From NCBI GenBank assembly GCA_021200395.1, contig JAJQGQ010000311.1, positions 1 to 10,773 of the forward strand: a stretch of DNA of 10,773 bases. Direction: 5' to 3'. The stretch comes from Erysipelotrichaceae bacterium (GTDB lineage Bacteria > Bacillota_I > Bacilli_A > Erysipelotrichales > Coprobacillaceae). The notes below the pieces were generated by a model, which was not told the DNA's origin, ran no database searches, and was given only the letters and a program-made list of their open reading frames with translations. This document shows, piece by piece, positions 6,291 through 10,773 of the stretch (position 1 is its first letter; each line of letters starts with the position of its first letter). Position numbers and translations under genes: made by a program.

Positions 6291-6844
6291 TATAAACCTC
6301 CATGATTTTTAAGTGATTGAATCACTTTATAAGTAGGTAGTCCAATCACTGTTTCCTTGTCTCCTACAATATGATCAACAAATATATTTGCTTTACCTTG
6401 AATAGCATAAGCCCCTGCTTTATCCATCCATTCATCACTTTGTAAATAAGTTTCAATATCAGATTCAATATCTTTAAAATAAACATCTGTATAATCAATA
6501 AAGCATTCAACATCATCACCATAATAAATAGCAACTGCACTATAAACACGATGCTTATCATTTGAAAGTGATAAAAGAATACTTTGAGCATCACTTTTAC
6601 TAAATGGTTTACCAATAATTTTATCATGATGATAAACAATAGTATCAGCTCCTATCACTATATCATGCGGATATTTTTGATGAATAGGATAAGCTTTTTG
6701 TTTAGCCAAATGCATAAGTCTTTCTTCGATATCTAAATTTTCATCTAAAACCTCATTAATAGAAGAGGCATCGACAATAAATGCGATGCCATGATTTTCT
6801 AATAATTCTTTGCGTCTAGGTGAGGAAGAAGCTAAGATAATCAT
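6290..6844 (-). CDS. maf: Maf family nucleotide pyrophosphatase (probable dTTP/UTP pyrophosphatase)
   Basis: A 184-residue protein of typical Maf length. Conserved segments: ASSSPRRKELL (5-15) at the N-terminus, GADTIV (65-70) with the catalytic Asp67, GKPFSKSDA (78-86), HRVYSAVAI (98-106), DKAGAYAIQGKA (141-152) and GLP (168-170). Maf proteins hydrolyse (d)NTPs to the monophosphate and pyrophosphate, act on dTTP, UTP and modified nucleotides, and in Bacillus overproduction blocks septation. The DKAGAYAIQG form fits the YhdE/BsMaf-like group, hence dTTP/UTP as likely substrates by family inference. The ATG overlaps the pnp TGA as ATGA, and an AAGGA site nine bases upstream lies in the pnp 3' end, so it is translationally coupled to pnp. 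The gene end overlaps the next start. The pairing with pnp joins nucleotide-pool cleaning with RNA turnover. Confidence 0.93.
   Translation of the reverse strand: MIILASSSPRRKELLENHGIAFIVDASSINEVLDENLDIEERLMHLAKQKAYPIHQKYPHDIVIGADTIVYHHDKIIGKPFSKSDAQSILLSLSNDKHRVYSAVAIYYGDDVECFIDYTDVYFKDIESDIETYLQSDEWMDKAGAYAIQGKANIFVDHIVGDKETVIGLPTYKVIQSLKNHGGL
6297..6301 (-). promoter_or_regulatory. Ribosome binding site of the TPR gene inside the maf coding end
   Basis: GGAGG encodes part of the last Gly-Gly of Maf and lies six bases before the TPR-gene ATG, within the TAATG junction. The arrangement implies tight translational coupling. Confidence 0.75.
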
Positions 6845-8967
6845 TGCTTATTTTCCTTTTGACGAATAGGTTTTGGTAATAATGCCTTACGCGATACATT
6901 AACACCTTTATCAGTTATTTTAATAACCTTAACTTTTACAATATCTCCAAGTTTCAAAACATCTGAAACTTTATTAATACGTTCATGAGCTACATCACCA
7001 ACATGTAAGAAACCATTCGTACCTTCAAATAGCTCTACAAACGCATACTTGTCTTCAACACGTACAACCTTACCATCATAGATTTCACCAACCTGAGCCT
7101 TACGACATATATTTTCAATCATCTTAGCTGCAGTATTGATAGCTTCTTGATCATAATGATAAATTGTAACACGACCATCTTGATCAATATCAATTTTTAC
7201 ATCATTAGATTTTTCAATGATTTCATTGATAGTTTTACCACCACTACCAATAACATCTTTTATTTGATCTGGATCAATATGCATCATATATACTTTTGGT
7301 GCATAAGGACTCAATTCTTTACGTGGTTCACTAATAGCACTCATCATATTTTCCATAATTTGAGCACGACCGATTTTTGCTTGAGCCAATGCTTCTTTTA
7401 ATATTTCTTTAGTAATACCATCTATCTTGATATCCATCTGTAAAGCACAAATACCATTCTTTGTTCCAGCAACTTTGAAGTCCATATCACCTAAATGATC
7501 TTCCATTCCTTGAATATCTGTTAAAATAGTATAATCATCACCATTTTTAACAAGACCCATAGCCACACCAGAGACTGGATTAGAAATCGGTACACCAGCA
7601 CTCATTAAAGCCATAGATGAAGCACAAATAGAAGCTTGTGATGATGAACCATTAGATTCTAAAACTTCAGAAACCAAACGTATCGTATAAGGGAATTCAT
7701 CCTCACTTGGAATAACTTGAGCCAAGGCTCTCTCACCCAAAGCACCATGGCCAATTTCTCTTCTACCAGGAGAACCCATACGTCCTGTTTCTCCCACTGA
7801 ATAAGGAGGGAAATTATAATGATGCATAAAACGTTTTTGATCTTCTAATCCTAAACCATCAATCTTTTGATGTTCACCAAGAGCACCTAAAGTACAAACT
7901 GATAAAACTTGTGTTTCACCACGTGTAAATAAAGCTGAACCATGAACGCGAGGAAGAATATCAACTTGTGAATCCAATGGTCTCACTTCATCAATCTTTC
8001 TACCATCAGGTCTAATCTTATCCTCAGTAATAAGTCTTCTCACTTCATCTTTTTCTAAATCATGCATAACCATTTTCACTTGTTTAATGGTTGAATCATG
8101 TTCTTCAATATCTGCATATTCTCTTGCTTCAAAAATAGCTTCAATCTCAGCATTTAAATCATCAATAGCACCATATCTCTCTAATTTACCAGGAATAGAT
8201 ACAGCCTTGATCATACGTTCTTTTGCTAAATCAGTTACTTCATCCACAATATTTTTATCTAATTCAAATAATGGTACTTCAATTTTCTCTTTACCACAAG
8301 CTGCCACAATTTCTTCTTCAAAAGCAATCAATTGTTTAATAGCCTCATGGCCAAACATTAAAGCATCTAACATCGTATCTTCATCAACCTCTTTAGCATC
8401 AGCTTCAACCATATTAATAGCTTCTTTAGTTCCTGCCACTTCAAGATTAATTAAACTCTTTTCCATGAGTTCTGGCCCTGCATTGATAGTAAATTCACCA
8501 TCAATCAAACCAACATTCACACCTGCAATTGGACCATTAAAAGGAATATCAGAAATACATAAGGCTAGTGATGCCCCAAGCATCGCTGCCATTTCTGGTG
8601 AAGCACTTTGATCTACAGATAAAACTGTATTAACAACTTGTACTTCATTTCTAAAACCATCAGCAAATAAAGGTCTAATCGGTCTATCAATCATACGCGC
8701 TGTTAAAGTTCCATGCTCACTTGGTCTTCCTTCTCGTTTTAAGAAACCTCCTGGGATTTTCCCAACAGAATAAAGTTTTTCTTCATATGTAACAGTTAAA
8801 GGAAAAAAATCAACATCTTTAGGTTCCTTTCCTGCACAAACAGTTGATAAAATAACTGTGTCATCATATCTTACTAAGACAGATCCATTGGCTTGTTTCG
8901 CTAATTCTCCTGTTTCAATAGTAAATTTCTTTCCAAAAAAATCTAAGTTAAATACTTGTTTCGACAT
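6841..8967 (-). CDS. pnp: Polyribonucleotide nucleotidyltransferase (PNPase)
   Basis: A 708-residue full-length PNPase. Order: first RNase PH-like domain about 5-140 including GGFLKREGRPSE (73-84); helical domain about 145-230; second RNase PH domain about 315-545 with GSPGRREIGHG (398-408), the phosphate-binding SSSQ (441-444), and EDHLGDMDFK carrying Asp490, Asp496 and Lys498, equivalent to E. coli D486/D492/K494; KH domain with GSGG (574-577); S1 domain about 625-695 (GEIYDGKV, FLHVGDV). It degrades RNA 3' to 5' by phosphorolysis as a trimer, needs Mg2+, and in Firmicutes is a main mRNA decay enzyme. The ATG at 8967 lies nine bases after GAGGT. It is the first gene of pnp-maf-TPR. It has its own extended -10 promoter, and no terminator separates it from mgtE. 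The usual partner rpsO is not adjacent. Confidence 0.98.
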   Translation of the reverse strand: MSKQVFNLDFFGKKFTIETGELAKQANGSVLVRYDDTVILSTVCAGKEPKDVDFFPLTVTYEEKLYSVGKIPGGFLKREGRPSEHGTLTARMIDRPIRPLFADGFRNEVQVVNTVLSVDQSASPEMAAMLGASLALCISDIPFNGPIAGVNVGLIDGEFTINAGPELMEKSLINLEVAGTKEAINMVEADAKEVDEDTMLDALMFGHEAIKQLIAFEEEIVAACGKEKIEVPLFELDKNIVDEVTDLAKERMIKAVSIPGKLERYGAIDDLNAEIEAIFEAREYADIEEHDSTIKQVKMVMHDLEKDEVRRLITEDKIRPDGRKIDEVRPLDSQVDILPRVHGSALFTRGETQVLSVCTLGALGEHQKIDGLGLEDQKRFMHHYNFPPYSVGETGRMGSPGRREIGHGALGERALAQVIPSEDEFPYTIRLVSEVLESNGSSSQASICASSMALMSAGVPISNPVSGVAMGLVKNGDDYTILTDIQGMEDHLGDMDFKVAGTKNGICALQMDIKIDGITKEILKEALAQAKIGRAQIMENMMSAISEPRKELSPYAPKVYMMHIDPDQIKDVIGSGGKTINEIIEKSNDVKIDIDQDGRVTIYHYDQEAINTAAKMIENICRKAQVGEIYDGKVVRVEDKYAFVELFEGTNGFLHVGDVAHERINKVSDVLKLGDIVKVKVIKITDKGVNVSRKALLPKPIRQKENKQ

Positions 8968-8997
8968 TATACTTCCACCTCATTCATAATCTTACCT

Positions 8998-9025
8998 ATT
9001 ATAACACAAATCATAACAATCACAA
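8998..9025 (-). promoter_or_regulatory. Promoter of the pnp-maf-TPR operon (extended -10)
   Basis: TGT-TATAAT (-10 at 9003 to 8998, with the TG extension) lies 16 bases from TTGTGA (9025 to 9020; four of six matches). The predicted start near 8991 gives a leader of about 24 bases. The 64-base mgtE-pnp gap contains no terminator, so read-through from mgtE is also possible. Confidence 0.65.
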
Positions 9026-9031
9026 CATTTT

Positions 9032-10387
9032 TTATATTCCAAGTAGCGTCGTTGCTACATTAAAATAAACCAATAAAGATATGGCATCCACTATCGTTGT
9101 AATGAACGGACTCGCCATAACAGCAGGATCAAATCCTATTTTATTAGCAATCATCGGTAAAGAACAACCAACAATCTTCGCACAAATTATTGTAATACAT
9201 AATGATATACATACAACAGCAGCCACTTGCACTGATGTTTGATCAATAATCAAAATTTTAAAGAAATTACAAATTGCTAATGTAATACCACACATAATAG
9301 ATACCCTGAATTCCTTCCAAATAACCTTAGGTAAATCAGAAAATTCTAATTCATCCAAAGATAATGCACGAATAATTGATACAGAAGCTTGCGATCCACT
9401 ATTACCACCAGTATCCATCAACATTGGAATAAATGCAGTCAAAACAACATAAGCAGCTAAAGCTTCCTCAAATCCCGTAATAATTTTACCTGTAATTGTT
9501 GCTGATAACATCAACAATAACAACCAGGGAATACGTTTTTTATAAGTATCAAGTACACTAGTTTTCATATAAGGTTGATCTGTAGGTGTAATAGCTGCCA
9601 TCATTTCAATATCCTCAGTTGCCTCTTCTTCCATGATATCCATTACATCATCAACAGTAATAATTCCTACTAATCTATTTTCGTTATCTACAACAGGCAT
9701 AGCATAAAAATCGTACTTTTGAAATTGTCTAGCAACTTCTTCTTGATCCTCTAAAGTATGTACGGAAATGATATTATCTTCCATAATATCATTTAAAATA
9801 TCATTAGCATCAGCCAAAATAATTTCACGTAAAGATAAAGCCCCTAACAAATGCTTTTTGGCATCTGTTATATAACAAGTATTTATTGTTTCTTTATCCT
9901 GACCAACTTTTCTAATACGTTCAATTGCTTCACTGACGTGCATATATGCACGAAGCGAAACAAATTCTACAGTCATCACACTACCTGCAGAATCCTCAGG
10001 ATATTGTAATAATGAATTAATATCAGCTCTTGTTTCTTTATCACATGAAGATAAGATCTTTTTAACAACATTAGCAGGCATTTCTTCCAGCATATCAGCT
10101 GCATCATCTGAATACATTTCACTCATGATTTTATTTGTTTCACGATCTGTTAATGATTCAATAATCATCTGTTCATAATCAACAGGAATATGAGCAAAAA
10201 CTTCTGCAGCACTATCTTTAGATAATAATCTAAAAATTCTAACAACATCTTTACGATTATCTATTGTTTCAATAATTTCTGCAATATCTGCCTCATTAAG
10301 ATCCTCTAATATTTCTCTAATTTCATGATATTCATTCTCATCTAGAAGCTTTTTTATTTGTAACTCTAATTCTTCAATTTTTTCCAT
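9032..10387 (-). CDS. mgtE: Magnesium channel/transporter MgtE
   Basis: A 451-residue protein of standard MgtE length. Residues about 1-130 are the acidic superhelical N domain (repeated LEDLNEADIAEII- and DDAADMLEEMP-type units); about 136-195 and 200-258 are the paired CBS domains that sense cytosolic Mg2+; about 284-451 is the five-helix pore domain with PMLMDTGGNSGSQ (GGN at 327-329) and DPAVMASPF...TTIVDAISLLVYF, in which Asp434 corresponds to the selectivity residue Asp432 of Thermus MgtE. The protein is a homodimeric inner-membrane channel closed by Mg2+ binding to N and CBS domains. The start is the ATG at 10387, seven bases after GGAGG; an in-frame ATG at 10414 has no ribosome site. 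The gene has its own promoter. No M-box riboswitch fits in the leader of about 100 bases; instead a short ORF overlaps the start. Confidence 0.95.
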   Translation of the reverse strand: MEKIEELELQIKKLLDENEYHEIREILEDLNEADIAEIIETIDNRKDVVRIFRLLSKDSAAEVFAHIPVDYEQMIIESLTDRETNKIMSEMYSDDAADMLEEMPANVVKKILSSCDKETRADINSLLQYPEDSAGSVMTVEFVSLRAYMHVSEAIERIRKVGQDKETINTCYITDAKKHLLGALSLREIILADANDILNDIMEDNIISVHTLEDQEEVARQFQKYDFYAMPVVDNENRLVGIITVDDVMDIMEEEATEDIEMMAAITPTDQPYMKTSVLDTYKKRIPWLLLLMLSATITGKIITGFEEALAAYVVLTAFIPMLMDTGGNSGSQASVSIIRALSLDELEFSDLPKVIWKEFRVSIMCGITLAICNFFKILIIDQTSVQVAAVVCISLCITIICAKIVGCSLPMIANKIGFDPAVMASPFITTIVDAISLLVYFNVATTLLGI

Positions 10388-10467
10388 AATAATCCCTCCA
10401 AGATATTTTTGCATGATAAAAATTTCGATAACGGTTCACTTGTTTCATTATCTATTCGAATATTCAT
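10366..10467 (-). CDS. 33-codon leader ORF overlapping the mgtE start (uORF)
   Basis: The ATG at 10467 opens a 33-residue frame starting MNIRIDNETSEPLSKF, ending KKLKN and stopping at TAG 10368-10366, inside mgtE in another frame. Its ribosome site AAGGATGTGA (10481-10472) matches AAGGAGGTGA at nine of ten positions, four bases from the ATG, and a promoter lies just upstream. The frame runs through the mgtE GGAGG and start codon and ends 19 bases after that codon. A ribosome on it would therefore block or feed mgtE initiation. The peptide is not one I recognise. Its acidic and proline-containing start (D6, E8, E11-P12) recalls, by analogy only, leader peptides such as MgtL of enterobacteria in which acidic/proline runs make ribosomes drop off at low Mg2+. 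The coding signal is short, so chance is possible. Confidence 0.5.
   Translation of the reverse strand: MNIRIDNETSEPLSKFLSCKNILEGLLWKKLKN
10395..10399 (-). promoter_or_regulatory. mgtE ribosome binding site, embedded in the leader ORF
   Basis: GGAGG lies seven bases before the ATG at 10387 and decides the mgtE start over the in-frame ATG at 10414. The same bases encode part of the Leu-Glu-Gly of the leader ORF. Confidence 0.85.
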
Positions 10468-10495
10468 ACAATCACATCCTTTCAAGACCTAAAAC

Positions 10496-10524
10496 ATTAT
10501 AACCCATTTCAAATGAAGTTGCAA
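10496..10524 (-). promoter_or_regulatory. Promoter of mgtE and its leader ORF
   Basis: A perfect TATAAT (10501 to 10496) lies 17 bases from TTGCAA (10524 to 10519; four of six matches). The predicted start near 10489 lies about 22 bases before the leader ORF ATG and about 100 bases before the mgtE ATG. Confidence 0.7.
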
Positions 10525-10540
10525 TCTAAAAAAATAGGAT

Positions 10541-10578
10541 AAAAGAAAATAAGAAAAGTTACAAAAACTTTTCTTATT
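10541..10578 (-). terminator. Intrinsic terminator of the right-edge gene
   Basis: On the minus strand a perfect 13-bp stem AATAAGAAAAGTT / AACTTTTCTTATT with a 5-base loop (10561-10565) is followed by TTCTTTT. The 5' arm starts at the second base of the TAA stop, with a second in-frame TAA inside the stem. It isolates mgtE from the gene before. Confidence 0.85.
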
Positions 10579-10773
10579 ATGATGATTTTTTAGAAAATCT
10601 TGAAGCAAAATGAGAAATCTTTGACAAAGGTTCATCCAATGATTTTAATGTTTCATTCACTTCATCTAATTGTTGATTTAAATGATTAACTTCATTTTTA
10701 TAATCTTTAATCAATTTAATATTCTTAGCCATTTTATCACGATAATCTAATAAAAATACAGCTAAAGCTAAAA
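10577..10773 (-). CDS. Hypothetical coiled-coil protein, C-terminal fragment
   Basis: The last 64 residues of a gene cut by the right edge, ending TAA TAA. The visible part begins with a hydrophobic stretch (LALAVFLL) that looks like the end of a transmembrane helix. A long charged heptad-like helix follows (DYRDKMAKNIKLIKDYK, then NHLNQQLDEVNETLKSLDEP), and the tail is basic and serine-rich (SRFSKKSS). This layout, a membrane anchor plus cytoplasmic coiled coil, is seen in DUF948/YtxG-like and other small Firmicute proteins, but the family cannot be fixed from this piece. No function is assigned. The frame is supported by the terminator placed exactly at its stop. Confidence 0.6.
   Translation of the reverse strand, partial: LALAVFLLDYRDKMAKNIKLIKDYKNEVNHLNQQLDEVNETLKSLDEPLSKISHFASRFSKKSS

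Noticed and set aside
6364..6639. 91-codon minus-strand frame inside maf
   Set aside because: An out-of-frame shadow of maf with Ile/Leu/Met-rich composition; maf itself is complete and conserved.
8087..8611. 174-codon open frame on the plus strand opposite pnp
   Set aside because: It lies wholly antisense to the well-conserved second half of pnp, has low-complexity Ser/Ile-rich composition from reversed codons, and has no ribosome site or family resemblance.
9043..9058. Inverted repeat GTAGC...GCTAC near the mgtE 3' end as a terminator
   Set aside because: It is only five base pairs, lies inside the coding region, and has no T-run after it on the minus strand.
10388..10495. M-box (ykoK) Mg2+ riboswitch in the mgtE leader
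   Set aside because: The leader after the predicted start is only about 100 bases, shorter than a usual M-box, and shows neither its long paired helices nor a terminator; it is largely occupied by the short ORF.

Overview
The window looks like a chromosomal housekeeping segment of an AT-rich, low-GC Gram-positive bacterium. The gene set, strong AGGAGG-type ribosome sites, CIRCE element and SpoVID-like spore morphogenesis gene point to Firmicutes. The very AT-rich, Asp/Glu/Asn/Ile-rich proteins would fit a spore-forming member of the Erysipelotrichia/Coprobacillaceae, but that is inference. TGA, TAA and TAG all serve as stops, so this is not a mollicute that reads TGA as Trp. Every supported gene is on the minus strand, so transcription runs from high to low coordinates. 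No rRNA, tRNA, CRISPR array, mobile element or phage gene was seen, and no gene-free stretch exceeds 300 bases.

In transcription order: (1) the 3' end of an unknown coiled-coil, possibly membrane-anchored protein (10577-10773), closed by a strong intrinsic terminator. (2) mgtE, a CBS-domain Mg2+ channel (9032-10387), with its own promoter. In place of an M-box riboswitch it has a 33-codon upstream reading frame that runs through the mgtE ribosome site and start codon. (3) pnp-maf-TPR gene (5364-8967), a tightly packed unit with 4-base and 1-base overlaps, its own extended -10 promoter and a terminator. (4) tig-lon (1471-5151), trigger factor and Lon protease, preceded by a 212-base regulatory region with two candidate promoters and a near-perfect CIRCE element, the HrcA operator. 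(5) ysxC/engB (848-1435), a ribosome-assembly GTPase, separated from lon only by a terminator-like hairpin whose U-tract abuts the ysxC ribosome site. (6) A short SpoVID-like LysM protein (128-778), overlapping by ATGA the start of a CotS/YsxE-like gene that runs off the left edge.

The left half reads as a compressed version of the Bacillus subtilis order ysoA-tig-clpX-lonB-lonA-ysxC-hem genes-spoVID-ysxE, with clpX, lonB and the hem genes absent here. Functionally it joins RNA turnover (PNPase), nucleotide-pool sanitation (Maf), nascent-chain folding (trigger factor), protein degradation (Lon), 50S assembly (YsxC) and spore coat morphogenesis.

The most notable points are the CIRCE element that puts tig-lon under probable HrcA heat-shock control, the overlapping leader ORF of mgtE, and a repeated architecture in which the AA of a TAA stop forms the base of the terminator stem (four cases out of four terminator-like hairpins). 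No clearly new biological system is evident; the new possibilities are regulatory.
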